64,000 bases of DNA from Candidatus Eisenbacteria bacterium (lineage in GTDB: Bacteria; Eisenbacteria; RBG-16-71-46; SZUA-252). Of this stretch, positions 17,532 through 24,557 are shown piece by piece. The DNA lies in contig VBOZ01000010.1 in the NCBI GenBank assembly GCA_005893305.1, forward strand, positions 29,425 to 93,424. The letters run 5' to 3'. The notes under the pieces were generated by a model that made no database searches, was not told the DNA's origin, and worked only from the letters and a program-made list of their open reading frames with translations. The first letter of the stretch is position 1; each line of letters opens with the position of its first letter. The position numbers were made by a program, and so were the translations under genes.

Positions 17532-17595
17532 TGGATTCCACTCCCCTCGTTGTCGGGTTTACGGCGCCTCCATGTCTGCCGCGTACATAGACCTA

Positions 17596-17610
17596 GCATC
17601 AGGGGTGCCA
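17596..17610 (-). promoter_or_regulatory. Sigma-54 (-24/-12) promoter of the pilin gene
   Basis: The minus strand reads TGGCAC-N5-ATGC, one base off the sigma-54 consensus TGGCAC-N5-TTGC, with the essential GG and GC at correct spacing. The predicted start gives a leader of about 50-55 nt before the pilin ATG. Sigma-54 control of pilA by PilR is established in other bacteria; its use here is inference. Confidence 0.75.
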
Positions 17611-17741
17611 AACTGAGGGAATCGAGTGAATCGCGGCTCTTCATCGAGTTTCGGGGGATCCTGTCGTAGGACAAACTGCCGTGCGGGCGATGGATTGGGT
17701 GCTTCCGCGCCGATCGTGGCTCGAACCGGCCACGGGAGAGA

Positions 17742-19163
17742 TCAGCGCTTGGCGGCCTTGACCAGGGTTTCGAGCTCCGCTCGCGTCTGGCTGGCTTCGT
17801 TCCCGCTCATCGGCCATGACTGGACGATCCGATCGACGTCGAGCTTCTGTTCCGTGAGCCAGGCCAGGAGCGGGGCCGCTCGCTTGCTGGCGCGGAGCTT
17901 CCCGCCGGCGCGGACCCAGCCCAGCTCCGCCTCGAAGAGGAGCTTGGCGCCGGGGAACCAGAAGACGACGAACTCGTCCGTGTGCTGGGACCGCTTGCCG
18001 TAGTTGATCGCGACGAGCTGGTTCGTCGAGTCGGTCAGCTCGAGACGATCCGCGAACGTCCGGATCGTGACGGGTCGAGGCTTACGCGCGAGACGGTCCG
18101 GCTTCGACTCGAAGGGATACCCCGAGATCTCCCGCACGTACGCCTCGTTCCCCGGAGTCGTGATCACCGTCGCGCCCTCGGCGATCATTGCGCGAACCCC
18201 GCCGACGTAGTGCGGATGGTGGTGGCTGAAAAGGGCGTAGCGGATCGGCTTGCTGGGCCATTGGCGCCGCGCCGCGTCGGCCAGCCGCTCGCCATTCGCG
18301 CTACCCACGGCGAATTCGATCACCGCGAGATGGTCGGCGAACTCCACGATCATCGAGCGCGAGTCGACGTCCTCCATCTCCGCGGCCCAGAGCCCCGGAG
18401 CGAGGGGGACGATCTTCGGCTCTCCGACGAGCGAGTCGGCGTCGGCCGTGGGTGGCTCGAAGGAGGCGGGCGACACCAGCAGCGACTCTGGGAATTCCTG
18501 CTTGGGTGAGCCGACGACGTGCTCCACGAGCCGCCACTGCGAATCGCGCTCGTGGACCACCACGAGGGCTTCCCGGGGAAGCACCTCCAATCCCTCATAG
18601 GTATACGCCACCGAGTCAATCACGTCGCCGAGCCGCGGATGCGCGCGCCGCTCCGTGTAGGTGAATCGGGGCCCGTCGAACATGAAGTCGCTGCCCCCGG
18701 TCCTCTCTTGGAGTCGCGCGAGTCGCCCCAGCTGCGACGGAATGCCGGCCACCGCCTGGAGGCGCCCGAGGCGGCGGCTCTCGCCCGCGAGGAGCTGCCA
18801 CGCTCCCCCGGGCGCGTCCCGATGGAAGACGCTCTCGCGCACCGCGAGGTAGGTCTCGGGGACGCGGGCCGAATCGCCTTCCGCCCAAGTCGTCCAGTCG
18901 ACGCGCGAGCGGCCTTTGCCGTCCGTTACGTAAATCGCCATGGAGTGGAGAGGCCGCGTCTCGTGGGGTCTCCGAAAGTGGCCCTCGAGCCAGACGGTCC
19001 CCTCGTACCGGATCCGGGCCGGCTTCGCCGGAACCGGAACCGAGGCTGGAAGCGAGGAATCATCGGCTCGCCCGATGCCGGTCGCGGCGCTCAGGACCAC
19101 GGCGATACCAAGCAGCAGCGCCATGAGTGTCGGGAATGGGCGTCGGCAGGAGAGGAAATTCAT
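17742..19163 (-). CDS. Exported metallo-beta-lactamase-fold protein with altered metal site
   Basis: About 473 aa. An N-terminal signal peptide (FPTLMALLLGIAVVLSAATGIGRA) is followed by a roughly 230-residue domain of its own, then an MBL-fold domain from about residue 255 (LAPGLWAAEMEDVDSRSMIVEFADHLAVIEF). The key motif reads SHHHPHYVGG, where active enzymes have THxHxDHxGG, so the Asp and third His are replaced by His and Tyr. A TPGNE and a later LLFEAELGW segment fill the positions of the other metal ligands. It may have lost or changed its hydrolase activity. ATG 19163 gives the signal peptide; the frame extends to 19205. Confidence 0.8.
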   Translation of the reverse strand: MNFLSCRRPFPTLMALLLGIAVVLSAATGIGRADDSSLPASVPVPAKPARIRYEGTVWLEGHFRRPHETRPLHSMAIYVTDGKGRSRVDWTTWAEGDSARVPETYLAVRESVFHRDAPGGAWQLLAGESRRLGRLQAVAGIPSQLGRLARLQERTGGSDFMFDGPRFTYTERRAHPRLGDVIDSVAYTYEGLEVLPREALVVVHERDSQWRLVEHVVGSPKQEFPESLLVSPASFEPPTADADSLVGEPKIVPLAPGLWAAEMEDVDSRSMIVEFADHLAVIEFAVGSANGERLADAARRQWPSKPIRYALFSHHHPHYVGGVRAMIAEGATVITTPGNEAYVREISGYPFESKPDRLARKPRPVTIRTFADRLELTDSTNQLVAINYGKRSQHTDEFVVFWFPGAKLLFEAELGWVRAGGKLRASKRAAPLLAWLTEQKLDVDRIVQSWPMSGNEASQTRAELETLVKAAKR

Positions 19164-19226
19164 AGGTAGCCTATAAGGATACCAGCATCGTCCCCGCGCC
19201 GCCATTCGGTGCTATTCTCACCGCGC

Positions 19227-20393
19227 ATGCCTCGCACCATCACCCCCCGCCTCGGCCTCTTGGCCTTCGGCCATCTCACGATCGACTCGTACTCGAGCTT
19301 CTTCTCGCCGCTCCTCCCGCTCCTAGTGCACAAGCTCCATCTGAGCCTCACCCTCGTGGGGACGTTGGTGGCGCTCTCCTCCATCACATCGTCGTTCTCG
19401 CAGCCCCTCTTCGGCCTCATCTCGGATCGCATGCGGCGCCCCTGGTTCGTGGCGTTCGGGCCGCTGACTGCGGCGGTCTTCATGAGCGGGTTGGGACTCG
19501 CGCCGAGCTATGGGGCGCTGCTGGCGCTCCTCATGCTCGGGGGTCTGGGCGTGGCGGCGTTCCATCCGCAGGCGGCGGTCTTGGCGTCGCAGGTATCGGC
19601 GCGGCGGAACGTCTCGATGGCCTTCTTCATCACCGGCGGAACGATCGGGTTCTCCGTCGGACCGATGTTCGCGGTGGGGGTCGTCTCGGCCTTCGGCCTC
19701 GAGTGGACCTGGGTGGCGGCCGCACCGGGGCTCGTGGCGTCCGCTCTCTTGCTCGCCTGGTTCTCCCGCGTGCCCCCGCGTCCGCGCCACGAGGCCCGAC
19801 ACGTCCCGCTCCGCGAGCTTCGCCCGGTCGCACGGCCGCTCTCGCTTCTCTACTTCGCGACGGTGTCGCGCTCGACCGTGTCGTACGGCTTCATGACGTT
19901 TCTGCCGCTATACCTGAACGCGCGCGGCTACCAATTCTCGCAGAGCGGCGCGATGGTCTCGGCCTACTTGCTCCTGGGCGCCCTTGGCGGATTCTTCGGC
20001 GGGTGGCTTTCCGAGCGCATCGGGGGCCACCGGCTGATCGTCCTGTCGTTCCTGGTCGCGGCCCCGCTCTATTTCGGCTTTCTGGTCTTGCCGGACGCGC
20101 TCGGAATCCCGTGCGTGATCCTGGGGTCGTTCGCGCTCCAGTCCTCTCTCTCGGTGAACGTGGTCTTGGGGCAGGAGCTCTCGCCGAGGCATTCCTCGGC
20201 GATCTCGAGCCTCCTGATGGGAGCCGCGTGGGGAATGGGGGCGCTCCTCATCGGGCCGATCGGAGCGCTCGCGGATCATTACGGGTTGCACGCCGCGCTG
20301 GCCGTGCTTTCGTGCGCGCTGCTCGGAGGCCTCACCTGCGCGATGCTCCTTCCGGGGACGCGCCGACCCGCTCCGGTCGTCGAGCTGCCGTAG
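19227..20393 (+). CDS. MFS transporter, fosmidomycin-resistance (Fsr) type
   Basis: 388-aa inner-membrane exporter with 12 predicted spans. The N-terminus LGLLAFGHLTIDSYSSFFSPLLPLL and the loop-2/3 motif QPLFGLISDRMRRPW match the Fsr branch of the major facilitator superfamily, as does GLGVAAFHPQAA. Members expel fosmidomycin and other small molecules by proton antiport; the substrate here is unknown. ATG 19227 chosen for the basic start PRTITPR; ATG 19209 is possible. Convergent with the TMEM175-like gene with 1 nt between stops. Confidence 0.88.
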   Translation: MPRTITPRLGLLAFGHLTIDSYSSFFSPLLPLLVHKLHLSLTLVGTLVALSSITSSFSQPLFGLISDRMRRPWFVAFGPLTAAVFMSGLGLAPSYGALLALLMLGGLGVAAFHPQAAVLASQVSARRNVSMAFFITGGTIGFSVGPMFAVGVVSAFGLEWTWVAAAPGLVASALLLAWFSRVPPRPRHEARHVPLRELRPVARPLSLLYFATVSRSTVSYGFMTFLPLYLNARGYQFSQSGAMVSAYLLLGALGGFFGGWLSERIGGHRLIVLSFLVAAPLYFGFLVLPDALGIPCVILGSFALQSSLSVNVVLGQELSPRHSSAISSLLMGAAWGMGALLIGPIGALADHYGLHAALAVLSCALLGGLTCAMLLPGTRRPAPVVELP

Positions 20394-20394
20394 C

Positions 20395-21012
20395 CTACGT
20401 TTCCGCGCGATACTCCAGCACCGACCAGTAAATCCAGAGAGAGAGGCAAGCGGCGAGACCGAGAGACGCGTTCCAGAGAGCCAGCAGGGTCGACGCGACG
20501 TAGACGCCGAGCCCGAACCGGTAGGCGTTCCGTATTCTCAGGACGACCGCGTCGGGAACGCCGTGTTTGAGGAGACGGCGCTTTGTCGCCGTGGCCCAGA
20601 ACGCGTTGAAGGTGATGCTTATGACCACGAAGGTGCCGATGTAAAACGCGGCGGCGACCCGCTCGCCCGGCGTGCCGAGATATTCAGCGAGAACCGCGGT
20701 CGGGAACGGAACGAATGTGACCAGCAGGAGCATGAACCCGTTCGCGAAGAGGAAGGGCGAATCGATCTTGTGGATCAGGCGGAACAGGCCATGGTGATTG
20801 ATCCACATGATGAGGATCGCGCCGAAGCTCCCGAGAAACGCGACCATCGAGGGCCACAGCTTGAGGAGGGCGAGGAACAGGTCCCGGCCGCTCGCTCCCA
20901 CCGGCAAGTGCGGGACCTTGAACTCGAGCACGAGCAGCGTGATCGCGATGGCGAAGACTCCGTCGCTGAACGCCTCGACCCGTGCCGTCTCCTTTTCGAT
21001 GGATTCAGCCAC
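20395..21012 (-). CDS. TMEM175-family potassium channel (DUF1211)
   Basis: 205-aa membrane protein of the TMEM175/DUF1211 family, known as K+-selective channels assembling as tetramers. The hallmark (R)VEAFSDGVFAIAITLLVLEF sits at residues about 11-31, within span 1, and supplies the hydrophobic gate. About six spans are seen. The bacterial single-repeat form is about this length. Convergent with the Fsr gene and divergent from the gene at 21097. Confidence 0.9.
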   Translation of the reverse strand: MAESIEKETARVEAFSDGVFAIAITLLVLEFKVPHLPVGASGRDLFLALLKLWPSMVAFLGSFGAILIMWINHHGLFRLIHKIDSPFLFANGFMLLLVTFVPFPTAVLAEYLGTPGERVAAAFYIGTFVVISITFNAFWATATKRRLLKHGVPDAVVLRIRNAYRFGLGVYVASTLLALWNASLGLAACLSLWIYWSVLEYRAET

Positions 21013-21096
21013 GCGGTTCTCCTTCCTTCCCCTAGATTCCGGTTTCCCAGGCGCTTGAGCCTGCTATCCTGCCCCAGTCAACCATAGGAGGGTCAG

Positions 21097-21657
21097 ATGG
21101 TCCATATCCCAGCACTCTGGATCCCGCTTCTGCTTTCCTCGGTTCTCGTCTTCATCGTCAGCGCGATCATTCACATGGTGCTCGGCTACCACCGCTCCGA
21201 TTACAAGAAGCTCCCCTCCGAAGACGCGGTTCTCGAGGCGCTCCGCAAGTTCAACATTCCGCCGGGCGACTACCATTTCCCGCGCCCGGACAGCATGAAG
21301 GCGATGAAAGACCCGGCATTCATCGAGAAGTGCACCAAGGGCCCGATCGGCATGATGACCGTCATGAAGGCCGGCCCGCCGTCCATGGGGAGAGAGCTGT
21401 TCCAGTGGTTCGTGTACATCGTGGTCGTCGGGATCTTCGCGGCCTACGTGGCGGGCCGCGCGCTCGCTCCGGGCGCGCCCTACCTCGCGGTCTTCCGCTT
21501 CGTGGGCACCACCGCCTTCGCTTGCTACTCGATGGGACTGATCCAGAATCACATCTGGTACAAGCGTTCCCGGAGCGCGACGTTGAAGTCGATGTTCGAC
21601 GGCCTTGTCTACGCGTGCCTCACCGCGGGCGTCTTCGGCTGGCTGTGGCCGGACTAG
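21097..21657 (+). CDS. Conserved hypothetical membrane protein
   Basis: 186-aa protein with an N-terminal span (residues 6-28), a soluble stretch with YHRSDYKKLPSED and FNIPPGDYHFPRP, then three more spans (about 105-125, 133-150, 165-183). Homologues of this shape (IHMVLGYHRSDYKKLPSEDAV-type start) are familiar as uncharacterised bacterial membrane proteins. AGGAGG at about 21086-21091 is a strong ribosome site for ATG 21097. The methyltransferase at 21677 follows within 20 nt, suggesting a two-gene operon. Function unknown. Confidence 0.8.
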   Translation: MVHIPALWIPLLLSSVLVFIVSAIIHMVLGYHRSDYKKLPSEDAVLEALRKFNIPPGDYHFPRPDSMKAMKDPAFIEKCTKGPIGMMTVMKAGPPSMGRELFQWFVYIVVVGIFAAYVAGRALAPGAPYLAVFRFVGTTAFACYSMGLIQNHIWYKRSRSATLKSMFDGLVYACLTAGVFGWLWPD

Positions 21658-21676
21658 GGGCGAGGCGCGCACGCGG

Positions 21677-22549
21677 GTGAGCCAAACCGAGCCCCTCATC
21701 CGCAACATCTCCGACACCGCGCGCTGGGTCGCGGTCTACCGCGCGCGCGAGTCGGAGCGGCCGGACGCGCTCTTTCGCGATCCGTTCGCGGCCCGCCTGG
21801 CGGGGCAGCGCGGCGAGGAGATCGCGGCCGAGGTGCTCCGGCGCTCGCGGAACGATTGGTCTCTCGTCATCCGGACCAACCTCTTCGACACCTTCATCGC
21901 CGATTACGTCGGCCGGGGCGGCGACACGGTGGTCAACCTGGCCGCCGGTCTCGACGCGCGGCCCTACCGGATGGACCTGCCGTCCTCGCTCCGATGGGTG
22001 GAGGTCGATCTCCCGGAGATTCTCGACTATAAGGAGGGAATTCTGGCGGGGGAGAAACCCCGATGCGCGCTCCGGCGCGTCCGCCTCGACCTCGCCAACC
22101 GCGAGGCGCGGCGCGCGCTTTTCGCGGAGCTGGGGCGCGAGTCGAAGGCCGCCCTCGTCGTGTCCGAGGGTCTCATCGTCTACCTCACCGCGGAGCAGGT
22201 CGCCGGGCTCGCGGAGGATCTGGCGGCGCCGGCCGGCTTTCGGTGGTGGACCCACGATCTGATGTCCCCTGGGCTCAGGAAGATGGTCATGCGGCAGATC
22301 GGCTCCCTCTTGAACGAGGCGCGCGCGCCGCTTCGGTTCAGCCCCGAGGAAGGACCGGGATTCTTCGTCCGTTACGGTTGGCGTCCGGTCGCCGTCCATT
22401 CGATGCTCAAATGGGCGGCGAAAAAGAAGCGGCTGCCCCTCCTGTTGCGGCTCGCCGCGCTCCTGCCCGAGTCGCAGGGCCGGCAAGGCTCGCACCCCTG
22501 GGGCGGCGTATGTCTTCTGGAGCGATCGGCGGCGGAAAGGGCTACTTAG
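21677..22549 (+). CDS. Class I SAM-dependent methyltransferase (LCM/TIGR00027 type)
   Basis: 290 aa. The start RNISDTARWVAVYRARESERPDALFRDPFA and the VVNLAAGLDARPYR motif I, then WVEVDLPEI motif II, define the leucine carboxyl methyltransferase-like family that includes PPM1 relatives and actinobacterial polyketide O-methyltransferases. EGLIVYLTAEQV is also diagnostic. GTG 21677 gives the family N-terminus and lies 20 nt past the preceding stop; the frame extends to 21605 inside that gene. Substrate unknown. The 3' end overlaps the convergent phytase-like gene by 8 nt. Confidence 0.85.
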   Translation: MSQTEPLIRNISDTARWVAVYRARESERPDALFRDPFAARLAGQRGEEIAAEVLRRSRNDWSLVIRTNLFDTFIADYVGRGGDTVVNLAAGLDARPYRMDLPSSLRWVEVDLPEILDYKEGILAGEKPRCALRRVRLDLANREARRALFAELGRESKAALVVSEGLIVYLTAEQVAGLAEDLAAPAGFRWWTHDLMSPGLRKMVMRQIGSLLNEARAPLRFSPEEGPGFFVRYGWRPVAVHSMLKWAAKKKRLPLLLRLAALLPESQGRQGSHPWGGVCLLERSAAERAT

Positions 22550-23684
22550 GCAGGACCAGCCGCAAGGAGTAGAGCGCCTCGTCCCGCCCGGTGTCGTTGT
22601 CCGCGATCAGGATCAGGAGCTGGTCCCCGTTCGCCAGGCGTCCGCCGAACGCCATCCCCTCGAAATTGGAATTCGTGAATCCGGAGTTCAGCTCCCAGAG
22701 CAGGGTTTTCCGGGCGGGCGTGTAGGCGCGTCCCTCCAGACCAACCGCGAATTCTCCCCGCGAGACATCCGTCGCATCGGTCACGTCCACCAGGTAAATC
22801 CGGTTCCTGAAATTCGCGGATCCGGTGGAATCGCCCGCGAACGATCGCTCCAGAGCACGGAGCCGACCGTCGCTCAACGCCAGCAGCTCGGACAGCCCCC
22901 TCACGTCGTTCCTCGCGAGAAAGAAGGGCGAGGTGATTCGGGCCGGGTAGCGGTCGATTTCGTATGGGTACTGGGCGAGGGGCCGCATCTGGTCGTCGAG
23001 CTTCTGCAGTCGCACGACGGCCCCGGCGGAGTTGGTGGCGGAGGCCCCGTCCACCGTGAGCGGGCCCTCGTTCGCGGTCCAGAACCCCCCGGGGCCGCGC
23101 GCGAGCGATTCGAATCCCAGGTTGACGCGGATGGTCTCGAAGACGCGGAGCATGGGATGAGAGTCGACACGGACAAGCTCCGTCATCCGGCCGCTCGGGA
23201 GCGCGTATCGCTCGAGAGAGGGACGGTGGAGATCCGTTCCGGTGCGCTCGTTCGCGATCCAGACCGACTGGCTGGTGGCGTCGAGGGCGATCGCCTCGCG
23301 ATCCTTGCCCAGGACCGAGTCGGGCAGGTGCGCGCCGAGGGAATCGAGCAGGCGGATCGGCTTTCCGAACCGTGCCGCGCGGATCTTGCCCGTGATCGAG
23401 TCCACCTGGATCGTCAGCGGATGCAGGCAAGCGTGCTCATCGCCGATGGCGAGATATTGATCGCCTCCGAGCGAGACGATGCCACTCAGCCCTTCGGGGC
23501 GCAGGGCGCGCTCGCCGACGGCGGGCGCTTCGAAGTCATAGCGGCCGACGGGAATGAGACGAACGCCGCCCGGGGCCGCTGCGACGCCGGGCGCAGGGGC
23601 GGTTGCGGGTGCGGGCGTGGTCGCGGGCGCGGGCGTGACGCAAAGGGCGAGGAGCCCCGAAGCGAGGAGGAGCCGGCCCAGCAT
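22542..23684 (-). CDS. Exported esterase-like/phytase-like beta-propeller protein
   Basis: About 380 aa. A signal peptide (GRLLLASGLLALCVTPAPA) leads into a Thr/Ala/Pro-rich linker of about 25 residues, then a domain matching the esterase-like activity of phytase family (PF13449): LRPEGLSGIVSL, DREAIALDAT, WIANERTGTDL, FESLARGPGGFWTANEGPL, and a terminal SNFEGMAFGGRL, LLILIADND. Such proteins are six-bladed propellers; reported activity is weak esterase/phosphatase. ATG 23684 gives the signal peptide directly; the frame extends to 23753. Convergent overlap of 8 nt with the methyltransferase. Confidence 0.82.
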   Translation of the reverse strand: MLGRLLLASGLLALCVTPAPATTPAPATAPAPGVAAAPGGVRLIPVGRYDFEAPAVGERALRPEGLSGIVSLGGDQYLAIGDEHACLHPLTIQVDSITGKIRAARFGKPIRLLDSLGAHLPDSVLGKDREAIALDATSQSVWIANERTGTDLHRPSLERYALPSGRMTELVRVDSHPMLRVFETIRVNLGFESLARGPGGFWTANEGPLTVDGASATNSAGAVVRLQKLDDQMRPLAQYPYEIDRYPARITSPFFLARNDVRGLSELLALSDGRLRALERSFAGDSTGSANFRNRIYLVDVTDATDVSRGEFAVGLEGRAYTPARKTLLWELNSGFTNSNFEGMAFGGRLANGDQLLILIADNDTGRDEALYSLRLVLPK

Positions 23685-23794
23685 CAGTTTCGGGAGCAAC
23701 GGCGATTCCTGAGGGTGGAAAGTGTCGATGCGCCTGTTATTCTCCCCACGCACGATCCCTTCGTGCCCACGCCCAATACGGGGGAGAGTCGCCC

Positions 23795-24547
23795 ATGAAC
23801 CTGGATCCGCGGACGCTCGCCGGAACGCTGGCCTGCCTTGCCTTGCTCGCCTGGAGCGGATCGGGGTCGGCGCAGGTTCCGGACAAGTTCACGAATCTCA
23901 AGATTCTCCCGAAGACCATCGCCAAAGACGATCTCATCCAGACCATGCGCCAATTCTCGATCGGCTTGGGCGTCCGGTGCAACTACTGTCATATGCAGGC
24001 CGACAGCGGGAAAGGCAACAAGATGGACTTCGCCTCCGACGCGAAGAAGGAGAAGGAAATCGCGCGGGGAATGATGAGGATGGTCGACTCGATCAACAAG
24101 AAGCTGATTCCGAAGACCGGAATCAAATCACCGGCCAAAGTTCAGTGCGTCACGTGCCACCGCGGCGTCGAGACCCCGGAAACGCTGACCGATCTGTTGA
24201 AAAAGACGGTCAAGAAGGACGGCATCGATGGGGCGATGCAGCGATACAAGGAGCTTCGGGGGAAATACTACGGGAGCGGGGCCTACGACTTTGGGCCCGG
24301 ATCGTTGAGCGCGCTCGCCGAATGGCTGGCCCGCGACCGGAAGGACACCGACGGGGCGATTTCCATCATGAAATTCAGCATCGATCGAGACCCCCTGGTG
24401 GCCGACAGCTACGTTCTTCTCGGCACCTTCCAGATCACGAAGGGCGACAAGGCCGCCGCGATCGAGAGCCTTTCGCACGCGTTGGAGCTGGACCCGGAGA
24501 ACCGTAAAGCGCAGGACCTCCTGAAGGGGCTCCAATCCGGCCAGTGA
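23795..24547 (+). CDS. Exported c-type cytochrome (reaction-centre cytochrome-like) with TPR tail
   Basis: 250 aa. Signal peptide at residues 1-26, then two haem c sites: CNYCH (about 23979) and CVTCH (about 24145), with MRQFSIGLGVRC before the first, typical of the photosynthetic reaction-centre cytochrome c subunit family, which also occurs widely in non-phototrophs. The C-terminal 80 residues are TPR-like (ADSYVLLGTFQITKGDKAAAIESLSHALELDPEN). Maturation would need the Ccm genes at 42.5-49 kb. The kinase gene begins 10 nt after its stop, so the two are probably one operon. Function in respiration is inferred. Confidence 0.85.
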   Translation: MNLDPRTLAGTLACLALLAWSGSGSAQVPDKFTNLKILPKTIAKDDLIQTMRQFSIGLGVRCNYCHMQADSGKGNKMDFASDAKKEKEIARGMMRMVDSINKKLIPKTGIKSPAKVQCVTCHRGVETPETLTDLLKKTVKKDGIDGAMQRYKELRGKYYGSGAYDFGPGSLSALAEWLARDRKDTDGAISIMKFSIDRDPLVADSYVLLGTFQITKGDKAAAIESLSHALELDPENRKAQDLLKGLQSGQ

Positions 24548-24557
24548 CGGAGCGTTC

